Positions 1 through 10,849 of a stretch of 64,000 bases of DNA are shown piece after piece. This DNA comes from Siphonodentalium dalli (taxonomy: Eukaryota > Mollusca > Scaphopoda > Gadilida > Siphonodentaliidae): positions 120,796,723-120,860,722 of the forward strand of contig CP136063.1 of the NCBI GenBank assembly GCA_032622095.1, in the 5' to 3' direction. The notes beneath the pieces are model-generated. The model had not been told where the DNA came from. It did not search any database and worked only from the letters and a program-made list of their open reading frames with translations. Numbering within the stretch: position 1 is the stretch's first letter; every line of letters starts with the position of its first letter. Both the position numbers and the translations under genes were made by a program.

Positions 1-200
1 AATAAATAATGCCACCACCGGTATTCGGAGATTTCCGTGACTAAACTACGAGTGACGTACTTGTGGGGAGCGAATTAAAACCAGATTCGGAGCCGGAGTT
101 TATTATGCAGACTACGAGGACGTAATCGTAAGTCAGCCGATATTAAAATGCGGAGTCGTATGTGCACGTGTGGTGTATAGATTACGTTACGCTTTGGCCG
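1..200. repeat. Dispersed repeat fragment, also at 38803-38960
   Basis: The first ~180 bases resemble 38803-38960. Both have AATAAATAAT, then CCACCGG, a CTCCGT/TTCCGTG segment, a GACGT block, a run of TTAAAA, and GGAGTCGGAGTT or GGAGCCGGAGTT. No ends or coding content are visible. The window starts inside an eEF2 intron, so this is intronic repeat debris. Family unknown. Confidence 0.5.
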
Positions 201-361
201 TTTATCTGGAATAGAAGACAATAACTATGTGAATAAAGAAATTAATAGCCCCTAGAATGATTGTTGTTTTTGTAGCCATTAATAATTAACATGCCGGCAC
301 GTGTCTGTTTTGGTAAATAGATGGCAGTAATTAGTGCTTTGATTGTCTCGCGTATTCATTC

Positions 362-1285
362 CAGTCCTTCGATTTTGAGGCGCGCAATTGCGCTTGCGCG
401 CCTTGGCGCACGCGGATCTAAAAACCAGCGAGTTATTAAATGCGCACGCCGAAAAATTTAAATGCGCGCGTCGGAATTTGCAGCCAGTGAACGAGATTTT
501 AACAAACAGCACATCAATGGTTAAACGCCGACAAGACTATTCACCGTGTATCTTTCTCAGTAGCGATGACGTTGATTACGAACATAATAACAAAGATCAA
601 AGCGGCCGCCGACGTCTTTCTCACTCAATGATTGGGGTACACCTCGTCACAACTGCTGCACGTGCGAGTTCCCGCAAAAAAGTGTCAATTCTTTGGCAGC
701 CTCGTTAGATGTTTCGGCATGCGGGATTCGCCGATTCATTTGAATATTATTGCCATAGATTAGGTTTTAAGTTTAACTATACTTCGAAGCTATACTTCGA
801 AGCCAGTATCTATCGACTCAGAGAAAGCGAAGAATGGACATTGGAGCCTCCTCAAATACCGACTCTATCAAAACTAAAGAGCCCCGGTTGATTCGTCGGA
901 TTCCGGTGTATCTGATTGCGGTAACGATTCCACTTCCGAGTTTGAATTTTTAAGCGACTGCGAGTCTGGTGAGCATGCGCTCTCAGACGCGGAAGTGGAC
1001 TCATTACCGTTATTAGATTCACCTGGATTGCCAGATAATCGGATTATTGTGGACTAGATATTGTACTACAATATAAACATATGTTTTTATTTCTGTTTTC
1101 ACTTTAAGTTGCCAAAGGCACACTTGGAATTACACGTGTGTATCATTATAATTGTGTTTGTCTTTATTCAGTAATCATTTCATCCATGTTAATTTGAATT
1201 GTGCTCTCGCAAAAAATGCGCGCGCAAATTCCAAAAGCTCCGAGCGATATATCGCGCACCTACGTTTTCCAAATTCGAAGGACTG
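362..1285. mobile_element. DNA transposon remnant, TIR CAGTCCTTCGA, 6-bp TSD
   Basis: The left end CAGTCCTTCGATTTTGAGG is matched in inverted orientation at 1275-1285 (TCGAAGGACTG), giving an 11-bp perfect TIR that continues imperfectly. The flanks are TCATTC at 356-361 and TCATTC at 1286-1291, a 6-bp target duplication. The element is 924 bp. A second member with the same TIR consensus lies at 36802-37532. Superfamily is not certain from the TIR alone. Confidence 0.7.
388..1057 (+). pseudogene. Broken ORF inside the 362-1285 transposon
   Basis: Open frames 388-708 and 709-891 are in the same register, separated only by a TAG at 706-708. A one-base shift near 890 then opens a 55-codon tail (890-1057) rich in Asp, Glu and Ser (DSSDSGVSDCGND at its start). 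The run of open frames filling a TIR element suggests a decayed element-encoded protein with an acidic end. I do not recognise a domain, and the segments could also be chance open frames in CG-containing DNA. Confidence 0.3.
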
Positions 1286-1631
1286 TCATTCGGTGATTTG
1301 TAATGACTCAGTGACTATTCATCAGTCTATTCATTGTTTGCACTCTAAAATGCCACAAAGTGAATAGAAAGAATTCGAACATTATCGCTCTGGTCATACA
1401 TATATAAGAAGCGCCCAAATTTATATAAACACTGGGCTGAATAATGTTAACTCTATTTATGCGCCTTTGTTTTGTATTTGTTTGTTGTTTTACTTTCGAT
1501 ATAAATATCTCGAGTATCTGTCATTTCCACATATTCCAAGATGGCTAGTAGATGTAGTGTGTTCAGTTGTGAGCGGGCTAGCGATCCATTATTTAGTACC
1601 TCCAAAAAGACAACACAGTGCGTAATTTGGA

Positions 1632-1795
1632 ACGCTCTTTATTGTCTACCGCTTTTGTGAGACGGAAGCATGGACGCTCTTTATATTTAATTGTCACAAT
1701 ACAAAATCACACATGACATATCGAAATAGAGCACGTTCATAATTGAGAACGCTCTTTATTGTCTACACCGCGACGAAAACATGGACGCTCTTTAT
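1632..1795 (-). repeat. Two pairs of the 11-mer ACGCTCTTTAT
   Basis: ACGCTCTTTAT occurs at 1632-1642, 1674-1684, 1749-1759 and 1785-1795, forming two pairs 42 and 36 bp apart. The reverse complement ATAAAGAGCGT forms similar pairs at 17777/17819 and near 39403-39782. It looks like a repeated protein-binding site, for instance subterminal sites of a transposon, but no element ends are recognised. Confidence 0.6.
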
Positions 1796-2103
1796 TAGAG
1801 GCAATCATTGGAGTTTTTCTAGGCTAAGGCCTTACCAATTTAATTAGTTGGTTTACGAACATGGGACCCAAAAAAATGTAGATGGAGGAGGGGGGGAAAA
1901 AAAAAAAAAAAAAATCCCTTCGGGCTTGTTCTATCCGGTATGAATTTTCACACGACATCACCACTGGAATTTTGTAACTTAAAATGGACATGTTATTTAC
2001 CCTGAACACTTCATTCAACTTAAACTTTCAAATATATTAATATTTAATATATTAAATAATAATATAAAACAACTGACTGGATACCTTCCAATCTATCTAC
2101 ATG

Positions 2104-2495
2104 TATCTAGAATTACCTGTCAACTCCCCTTTCGGGTATTACAGACAGGGTCCAGGTCTCTACTGTGGTCGGTGCTTTGGTGGGCTACTCTAACCTACAG
2201 CCGGGTTCTTTAACGTGCACATAGTCACCCATGTACACGGGTCAGCCATTTATGTCGGCTCCCGATCCGACAGCGTACTGCACTCACAACAACATACCTG
2301 GACATGATGTATGTCACCGTGAAGGGAAGTCAGTCTTGTATTCTGATATATATTATGTGATCACGAATGAGACTTTTCAGTCGTACAACGTGGTAATCTG
2401 ACCAAGTTTGGATTTTTGTCAGAATACCCGACCGGGAATCGATCGCCGGACCTTTAGCACGAGAGACCAGTACGCTATCCACTCGGCCACTGACT
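2104..2495 (-). mobile_element. tRNA-derived SINE
   Basis: On the minus strand, 2494 down to about 2421 reads like a tRNA: an A-box TGGCCGAGTGG, then CGATCGATTCCC as a B-box, with a Ser/Leu-like layout. It lacks a clean 3' acceptor stem and runs into a body, as in tRNA-headed SINEs. The body contains (+ strand) GGGTTCTTTAACGTGCAC at about 2204-2221, which looks like a conserved central-domain segment shared by many invertebrate SINEs. The domain name and exact 3' end (near 2104) are not certain. Confidence 0.65.
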
Positions 2496-2620
2496 TCCTT
2501 TATTGACCAATGTCAAGCAACATAAAAATATTAGTTTTAAAACAAAAATATTTATAAAGATGGTCTATCTGCAAGTGGAAAATATGGGTATTTATAAAAT
2601 AAACCACTATAGCTTGTTAA

Positions 2621-3096
2621 AGGTACTCAATCCGATAAAACTCCTCTCAATTACTATTTCAATGGCTTCGATGGTCAAAAAATATTTGATTCGAGTCGAG
2701 GAAGTCACCCATCAAAGCTCAGATTTGTTAGATATCGATTTTAGAAATCTATTATTTTTCATTATCGGGAATTCTTTCTGGCCCAGAAGAGTCAAAATTT
2801 CGTTATTATTACCACTTGATTATAGAGTTATCCATCCTTGTCTGTTTGAATAGATTTTGGTGTACACATCCCGAGCAGATTATGGCAGTTGAAGGCAATT
2901 ATTAGTACTCATCTCGAGTAAATAACAAATTTCAAAAATCAATATCTAATAACTCTGAGCTTTGTTTGATGGGTTCCTCGACTCGAATCAAATATTTTTT
3001 ACCCCCAAAGCCAAAGAAATAGTAATATAGGACCCTCTGATCGGATTGTTGTTGGAATCTGTTGAGATGGGGACCCTCTTTACGGATTGAGTACCT
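2621..3096. mobile_element. TTAA-flanked foldback element
   Basis: The end AGGTACTCAATCCG is matched by CGGATTGAGTACCT. TTAA lies at 2617-2620 and 3097-3100, a piggyBac-type target duplication. The arms are long inverted repeats: for example AAATATTTGATTCGAGTCGAGG on the left is found inverted around 2977-2998, and the matching continues with interruptions for over 130 bp. A 116-codon open frame at 2503-2853 runs through one arm and is not believed. Confidence 0.7.
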
Positions 3097-3861
3097 TTAA
3101 TCAACAGGAACAATAAAAAATAAGATGACACCTGTACACGTAAAATTACTTCTTTTCTTTGTTTTTCAATAGTTAGTTTTCTGTGTTTATTTTATAAATA
3201 TATAGACCTAAATAAAATGGTAATGAATGTCCTGTTGGTTGTTGTAATAGAAGCAGAAACGTCGTTTAAAATAAGTGAAAAAACGAACCCAATTTACAAA
3301 GGTTACAACCGGACATGAATGGGTGAAAACGAAAGTACAAAATGACCGTCTTGCAATTTTACCCGAAACGTACACGTTCCGTTCACAATGCGTACCTCTA
3401 ATCCGTTACTAAGAACAGTTACTGTTCATCAATGAGGGCCAACAATAGGCCTACAGCTGCACACTTCTCAGACCAGCAGCATTTAGAAAGACACTTCGTT
3501 TAAAATACGTAAAAATACGTAGAATTCCACTAGATACGGCCGGATATGCACGAAACCGAATGTATAAAATGGACTCGTTTATACAGTTTTTCCCGCAATC
3601 GAAATGGACACATCCGTTCGCATGGTTTGTGAATTAGTAGTTATTTAAGTGGCATTATTAAATCTATTGTTTATACTTTTACGACAGCTACCGAGGGTGT
3701 GAACATTAATTATTCCGGAATCGGAACCGGAATGAAACTTGGACATAAAACGGGTAAAGTACAAACGTGTTTCCATTGAAAATAATTTTTTATTTTTTTC
3801 GCATTTCGGGAAAAAAGTTGTCGGCGGGTTCGTAAACCAACTAATAAAATTGGTCACGCCT

Positions 3862-4203
3862 AACAATTCAAAAAAATCCTCTCTAGAAATTCAATATGTG
3901 ACATCAAAACGTAAAATAAAACAAACTGAAAAACAATGCCAGGCTAGCCTTGAATTAAAAAAATGTCGTTATGCCAAACTGCAGCCTAACTAATAATTAG
4001 TGTAGATTCAACAGTTTGTTGTGTATTAGAGTGAATTATTTTGTTTACTCACTTATCGATCTTGAATGGAAGGATTTTAGCAAGCTGTTCAGTCGTACAC
4101 TTCTCCACACAAAATGTTTCGTGTGAAGAAACAGACAGGAACATTATTATGACGAATTTAAGCCATCATGATACATGTACTAGTACAATAACTACCACCT
4201 TTT
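3862..4203. other. No gene recognised
   Basis: AT-rich intron sequence. Nothing coding or clearly repetitive was seen apart from short homopolymers. Confidence 0.5.
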
Positions 4204-6270
4204 TATGTTTACCCATACCATAGTATGGTAAACATAGTGTCGTTGCCCGGATTGACCACTCGTCGTCCGTCTGTCTGTCTGTCTGTAGACACTTTACGAG
4301 TAATGCGATAACTCAAACATTTTCTATCCGATCGAAATAAAATTTTGTATATGGGTTTCTCAGCCCAAAATACAGATCGAGTTCGAATTTGATCCGAGTT
4401 TTTGTTGCAGAGTTATGGCCCTTTTTCAACTTAGAATTCACGCATTCTGCCATAACTCAAAACATTTTTCATCTGATCAACACAAAATTTGGTATATGAA
4501 TTTATCACCCCAAAATACAGATCGAGTCCGAATATGGGTTTGATCCGATTAATTTTAAAGGAGTTATGACCCTTTTTCGAGAATTTTTTTTTTTTTTTTA
4601 AATTCAATTTTTTTAGATTTAGCTCCTTGCTAAATTTAGCATATACAAATATTAAATTTTGTTTGAACTTTAATAACAATAAAAAAAAACATTAAATAAT
4701 AAAAAAAAATTGACACTTTCATTTATTTTAGTTTTATACGATTAATTAGGTGTGATATCCTGTTTTGAAAATATGAAGATTTTATTGCAATAGTTTCATG
4801 TAATATAATGATATCAATAAATTACCATGTGATCATCCAACATCCAAGAGTATATGAGAGGATTTTTATAGATGTTGTCATTCCAAGTGAAATCTGTTAT
4901 GAAATGAGTGATGACATATGACACAGAGCTCTGGTGGGTCAAGCAAGATAAACAACACTTGTGGCTGGCTGTTTGTTTATTCTAACTGTCAAATTGATTA
5001 ATGGCAGCACAAGACTGGTGTTTTTCCTATTCTTGAAATTTCATTACAGGGTGAGATAAGGGCCCCCCCCCCCCTCACCTATATAAGTGTCTTCTAAATT
5101 CCATTAATTTGCTTAAAAAATAATTAACCCTTTCCAAGGTTTCCATAGACACATGCTATAATGTACATGGACTCTTCCTCATATCTCTTAATATCTATTG
5201 GGTATCTTTGCACACTTTTCACTTCTATCAATTTTGGTATTGACTGATTAATTGATTTTTGAAAAATATATTAACCCTTCAGACACGTGCTTTCAATTTG
5301 AAATTAAAACAACAGCTGATAGCCAATATGATTTATCTATGCAATGGGAAACAGGCAGATAAATATACATGACTAATGTAAGTGATGACTTTTTTTGAAA
5401 ATCAATATGGTAGATGTTAGTATTTCCAGGAACCTTATTTTCCCATTTGTTCACATTTTCATGGTTGATTGAATTTTAGGGGCCACAGAGCACTTAGAAG
5501 ATTAACATTGAAGGTTGTGGCTTTTAGTGCCCAAGCTACTTGTAAAACATTGTATTGTGTGAAACCATTCAAATGAGGGCTAACTTACTTTCTTTTATAT
5601 GAACGATTTAGTGGTCATAGGGGCCAGCATCCCCATCATATGTCTGTATAACATTATATAGATAATACTTTTGAATTGTATAAACTATGTATATTTTTGA
5701 AAACCATACACCCCTGTTATGAAACACTTAATCTTATTTAATACACAGGTCAGATCTGATCTTATATCTGTCCATGTTTGATAAACAAATAACTGGGGGG
5801 AAGGGGGGGGGGTAATTAAAGTACCATTTAAATATGAGATGGAATCCCCTACATATATGTCGTTCTAAGCAGTCTGGCTTGTCAACAATTATAATTTCTC
5901 TTTAGAAGTGAATAATAAATTTTGAATATCTGGCATGTCAAAAGTGGCAAAGATAGGGGTTTATCACTTTTGCTTCCAATGAGTTAACTTAAACTCCTAA
6001 ACATGTCCTCCGAAATCACTAAACCATTGGATCTCACAGTGAGAGGTCCTTGTGTGAATAGGGACAGAGTTATGAGATTTAAAACTACACCTCCCCAACC
6101 CAAATACTTTAACCCTTTCTTAAGATAAATTATTTGAGCTTTTGATTTCAAGTTGGGTACTGATATATGGATTAATTCCTGTGATCATCTCTTTGACAAA
6201 TTATCAGTTATGGCTAGTCGCTATCGCCAAGGTATGGGTTAAACATCTGCCGATCGTGATCGGCCTCTCG
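4204..6270 (+). mobile_element. R2 element, copy 1
   Basis: It starts with a near-palindrome (TATGTTTACCCATACC, spacer, TATGGTAAACATA), then CTGTCTGT repeats at about 4270-4284. The body has repeated sentences such as CAAAATACAGATCGAGT. It ends with GGTATGGGTTAAACAT (an inverted copy of the start), the hairpin GCCGATCGTGATCGGC, and CTCTCG at 6265-6270. Other copies: 10850-12811, about 18926-20763, and a 3' piece ending at 36703. Its middle (about 4680-6200) is more diverged from the others. No coding region; class unproven, Helentron-like layout possible. Confidence 0.6.
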
Positions 6271-7327
6271 CTAATCACACCCATTTGTATTTAATTGTAC
6301 GCATATAGCGCATAACTGGATGACACTAATGTGTAAACTAGCTTCCGAAATTGGTACCATCCAACGAAGAATGAAGTACCGGTATATGGCCTAACTTGTA
6401 TTCTTTCAGAAACAGTTAAATCAGTTTCGCACGAAATTCCGCTCGCTCATTGCATTTCTGCATAAATTAATCTCATTTCAAATAACTTTTATCGCATCAA
6501 AGTGCATTTTAGCCATCATTATTCGTTATATAATCCACATTCTAGCAAAGCCAGTTCATAATTCAGCACATTCAAACAGTTTTATTCCGTGATCGCTATT
6601 CGTTATCGTAAAGGCTTAGGTAATTATCCAGCGTAATTTATCAACTCGTTACGCGATTGGCGGAATTATTTCAAGCTCCACCCACCGCTGTCATCGGTAA
6701 GCGTCGATGCAGATGATCGGTCATGTGACCGCGTTGTGGTCATGTGATCGCACTCACTTGACTGACTTCGGATATTTCCACGATTTTTTTAATATCATAA
6801 TAATATAAATACTATCTGCTCGATTTTGAATTTTCTTGGCGAAATGGGTCTGTTAGACATATATTATTAGTATTATGACGATAAAAAAAATATTTTTTTG
6901 AGAGACTAATTCCTTTAAACATTAATAAGTTTTACAACATTCATTGATAATTTCACAATTAATATATGATTATAAATTAATTAAATTTAAATATTATCAC
7001 TTACCACATAATAAGTTATATGCAATATGACATATGTCAGTTTACTTGTATTTCATATTTTACAACATAAATACCCCATAAAACAGAAATTGCCCCTGCA
7101 AAGTATTTTGGCGAGGGCGAATTTTAGCCCCTGCAGATTTTTCACAAGGCCAGCACTGCCAAATTACCACACATCTAGTGTTGGTGTGTATACCAAAATC
7201 ACATGTCTGTTAATATACTTGGTGTAAATTTATTTGACTTATATTGTGTTATTTCCAAAACCCGAAGAGTACCTAAATATATCTGTCTGATAGCATGCTA
7301 ATTTTCTATTTTATGTATTTCAAATAG
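6271..7327. other. Intron sequence before first eEF2 exon
   Basis: Contains a TCATGTGACC/TCATGTGATC-rich stretch at about 6720-6750, followed by AT-rich DNA, that resembles 40200-40460. No gene seen. A pyrimidine-rich tract and AG at 7326-7327 form the acceptor for the next exon. Confidence 0.5.
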
Positions 7328-7564
7328 GTACAACCACAAAAAGGTACTGTTGGGTTTGGATCGGGTCTACATGGATGGGCTTTCACTCTGCGAATGTTTG
7401 CCAAGATATATGCAGAGAAATTCAAGATTGAAGAGAAGAAAATGATGAAGTATTTGTGGGGTGATAACTTCTACAATGCCAAAGGTGAACCTAAGTGGAT
7501 CAAAGAACCGAAGAAAGGCTATGCCAGAGGATTCACACAATATGTACTGAACCCAATTTACCAG
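7328..7564 (+). CDS. EEF2: eEF2 exon (end of GTPase domain / G' region)
   Basis: This is the first of eight exons of elongation factor 2, the GTPase that moves tRNA and mRNA through the ribosome after each peptide bond. It encodes 79 codons, starting VQPQKGTVGFGSGLHGWAF. The GTVGFGSGLHGWAF block is diagnostic for eEF2 and marks the G' part of the GTPase domain. The region after KFKIEEKK is shorter than in human eEF2, as in many invertebrates. The acceptor AG is at 7326-7327 and the donor GT at 7565; both ends are phase 0. The GTP-binding motifs (P-loop, DxxG, NKxD) would be in upstream exons outside the window. Confidence 0.95.
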
Positions 7565-7645
7565 GTTAGTCCTCAAAATATGCTACCCGAATCTCAATCT
7601 TCAGTCAATGATCAAACTAAAACATACTAGATTGAGGTGCATAGT

Positions 7646-7780
7646 ATTATGCCTCCGAAGGAGGATTTGGGGTTACATAGTTGAGACGTCCGTCCATAGC
7701 AAACATTTCACAACACAGCTCAAGTATCAATAGTCCAATTTGTATATCCTTTGGTATGCCATTAGACCAGCATTGTGGAA
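7646..7780 (+). repeat. Repeat start with CCTCCGAAGGAGG hairpin
   Basis: GCCTCCGAAGGAGG is a short palindrome followed by CGTCCGTCC, the same 'palindrome then CGTC' layout as R1, R3 and R4 but with different sequence. It passes directly into R1-like monomers. Probably the 5' end of another related family. Confidence 0.4.
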
Positions 7781-9978
7781 AGGATCTCCATATAGTGCAG
7801 GTTTTGTCCGTACTTTTCACGAGTCATTTTGGGGTCATTCGGCCATAAAACATGGCCGCTGCAGCCATCTTAAGGATTTTACTCTTTGCATGACTAAATC
7901 CTTTGGCATGGACTACACGTCGTACCTTTGGTATAGTGTTGAAACGATTAGTGAATTTCAGAGTCGACTAGTCGAGACCCAAAAGTCGCGTTGCGTCGAC
8001 TAGTCGGTACCCCGATATCAAAACTTTCAAACATAACATGGTACGGTAAATTCATCGTACATGGCGTACACTGATGACTGATGCAATGACGGTCTATTGC
8101 GTAGCGCATTTCCCTGCATAGACGCCAATTTATTTGGGAAATAATACTGTAAACATCTTGATATTTATCCAACACACTGAATGTAAAATATATAATTAGA
8201 CATGTGGTGGATAATGATTAGAAACTCGATCATTTATACAGGTTTTAAATTTAATATCTGCGTTCGAGATTTCGTTTAGTCACGTGATCACCAATAAACC
8301 GGTGCCGGGCGGTGTCACTATAAAATGTTAATGTTCCGACTAAATACGCCCTTTAGAATAGGCTATGTTGTGGAATACGATAGCCAGTTCTTAATGTCAG
8401 TATCATTTATATACGATAGCAACAATGACGTCACCTTAAGCGACCTTCAATTGATCAATTGAAATATACACAGTGTCTAGATCAAAGCGGTCTCCGACAA
8501 ACGATAAAGCCGCGTCAATCATTGCCATCATGTCGCAGTGATGTCTTTGACCTCAAACGACGAGTGAGACATTGTGTTGTCAATTTCATTCTTTCAATTA
8601 ATAGTCGAGTCACCGTGTGTGTCTATACTAGTAACACTGTCAATTCCGGGTACCACCAAATGTTATACTTACCGTAACTTACGCGCAGTTAACACCGTTT
8701 ATGTCGGAATCGATCTTGAAAACGTTATACATGGAACTAATACACTATGTTCCGACTAGTCGACGGCAAAATTCAGAGTAGACGTTCTGACATTTCAGCG
8801 TCGTCTACGACTAGTCGTTTAATCGTTTCAACCCTACTTTGGTCGGATTATCATGAAATTTGTCATGGATGTTAACATTGACATGTAGATGGAACGAGTC
8901 ATTTTGGGGTAATTTGTTGTAAAACATGGCTGTCGGCAGCCATCTTGGATATTACTCTCTGCAAGACTAAATCCTTTGGCATGGTCAACATGTCGTACCT
9001 TTGGTCAGATCATAGATCATCATGATATTTGTCATGGCTGTTGATATTGACATGCAGATCAGAATGAGTCATTTTGGGTTCATTCGGCGAAAAAACATGG
9101 CGCTTAGCAGTTATCTTGGATTTCAAAATTCAAACCATTAGCACTAAGCCTTAGGGCTAATGACCAGAGTGTCCAAAGATGGGAACGAGTCATTTTGGGG
9201 TCATTCGGCCATAAAACATGGCCACCGGCAGCCATCTTGGATTTTATTCTTCGCATGACTAAACCCTTTGGCGTCCCTTTTGTTGGATCATTATGAAATT
9301 TGTCATGGCTGTTGACATTGAGATGTAGATGGGAATGAGTAATTTTGGTCATTCGGCCATAAAACATAGCTGCCGGAATCCATCTGCATGACTAAATCCT
9401 TGGGCACAACCTACAGACCACATCCCTCATCCGATCATTACCAAAGTGAAACTTTATATGGATCATCGGGGTGACCTCTAGATTGGAGCCATCAAAGTTT
9501 TCAGAATTTCGTTGAAAAACGTTGCCGCCAGTTGCCATCTTGGATTTTACTCTTTGTATGACTAAATCCTTTGGCACACCCTACAAACACCCTACTTGTC
9601 CAATTGTCACTAAACTTCACATGGATCTTCGGGATGACCACAATATGGGAGTAATCTAATTTTTCCGAATTTCGTTAAAAAACATGCCTCCGGCAGCCAT
9701 TTTGGATTTTACTTTTTGCATGACTAAATTCTTAGCACACCCTCATCCGATCATCACCAAACTTTATATTGATCTTGAGATTGATCTACTAGATGGGAGC
9801 TATCAAATGTTTTTTAACTTCATGGAAGACATGGCTGCCAGCATCCATCTTGGATTTTACTTCATTTTGATACATCTAGTGTTATACTTTTCAACTTTAC
9901 GCATTCCTAATCGCTCCATTGACTAACATATATCCCCTCTCCAAGTTGAGCTACATTGTCATGGACTCTTTCATTTTT
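7781..9978 (+). mobile_element. R1 element, old diverged copy
   Basis: A tandem array of diverged R1 monomers (CATTTTGGGGTCATTCGG, ACATGGCCGCC, GCCATCTTGGATTTTAC). It ends at about 9943-9978 with a decayed R1 3' end (CCAAGTTGAGCTACATTGTC). It includes the second monomer subfamily (CACACCCTACAA, TTCCGAATTTCGTTAAAAAA) at 9390-9850. A hAT element (7934-8836) interrupts it, and the R1 sentence CGTACCTTTGGT resumes as CGGATTATCATGAAA after the insert. Confidence 0.7.
7934..8836. mobile_element. hAT-type nonautonomous element
   Basis: The TIR is TAGTGTTGAAACGATTA against TAGGGTTGAAACGATTA (one mismatch). The 8-bp target duplication is CTTTGGTA at 7926-7933 and CTTTGGTC at 8837-8844, with one mismatch. 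The insertion site is inside an R1 monomer, so the order of events is clear. The palindrome CGACTAGTCG recurs near both ends (7968, 8002, 8753 and 8809 regions), as expected for subterminal transposase sites. No transposase is encoded. Confidence 0.8.
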
Positions 9979-10184
9979 AAACTTTGCACAAGTATTTAGT
10001 AGCATGGGAACCTGTGACCTGTGATTATAATGTTTAACTTTTTTGTGGAGTTATCCCCCTTTTTCGACTTGGAAAATGTTCAATACAGGGGTAGTCCTTT
10101 GTCCGAGCGTTTATTTCTACATTTTTTAGTCCATTTCTTTCAAACTTGGCACAATATTTAGTACCATGGGAACCTGTGCACCCC
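9979..10184 (+). repeat. Short repeat segment related to 16610-16680
   Basis: Contains two copies of 'AGTACCATGGGAACCTGTG'-type sequence (about 10000 and 10160) and GACTTGGAAAATGTTCAATAC, which recurs at 16613-16633. No coding content. Confidence 0.4.
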
Positions 10185-10849
10185 TTTTTATACGCCCTTT
10201 TTGAAAAAAGGTCGTATTATGTAATCAGTCTGTCCTGTCCGTCTGTCCGGTCGTTAACATTTTTGGTTTCAGATCGATAACTCCAGTTTGGATTATTTGA
10301 TCTGAACCAAAGTTGGTATGTGTATTTCCCAGCTAAAGATACAGGCCAAGTTCGAATATGGGTTCCGTCCTATTATTTTTACATGAGTTACGGCCCTTTT
10401 TGTCCGCCGACCCAACGGGTTCGGAGGACTATTATAATCAGCACGTCTGCGTCCGTGCGTGCGTCCGAGGTTTCCAGATGATAACTTTAGTTAGAGTGAA
10501 CCAAATTAAATTAAATTTGGTATGTGGGTTTACTAGCAGAAAAGACAGGTCAAGTTCGAATTCTGGTTCCGTCCGCCAATTTTCACCAGAGTTATGCCCC
10601 TTTTTTGACTCGACCCCTGAAAGTTGGTTTCCGGATGATAACTTTAGTAGAGTTAATCGGATTCAAACCAAATTTGGTATATTACTTTCTCCCAGCAAAA
10701 CACAGGTCAAGTTAGAACTTGGGTTCTGCCCGAACATTTTTGGCAGAGTTATGCCCCTTTTTTGACATAGAAAATAAAGTTTTTCTTCTGTTTTTTGGTT
10801 TCCGGATGATAACTTAATTTTGGATTGTTTATATGTAAAACCCGTTTTT

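Larger units (their letters stand above)
1827..3861. mobile_element. Inverted-repeat-bounded element with nested inserts
   Basis: The 34-bp arm at 1827-1860 (ends TTAGTTGGTTTACGAAC) is inverted at 3828-3861 with 31 of 34 bases matching. The 2.0-kb interior holds a SINE (about 2104-2495) and a TTAA-flanked foldback (2621-3096). A diverged copy of the arm lies near 17326-17390. No coding region and no clear target duplication are seen. Poly-A and poly-G runs follow the left arm at 1885-1914. Confidence 0.5.

Noticed and set aside
2421-2494. A functional tRNA gene on the minus strand
   Set aside because: A- and B-box are present but the acceptor stem is not formed and the sequence continues into a SINE body.
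2503-2853. 116-codon open frame as a gene
   Set aside because: It runs through one arm of the TTAA foldback element and has no recognisable protein features.
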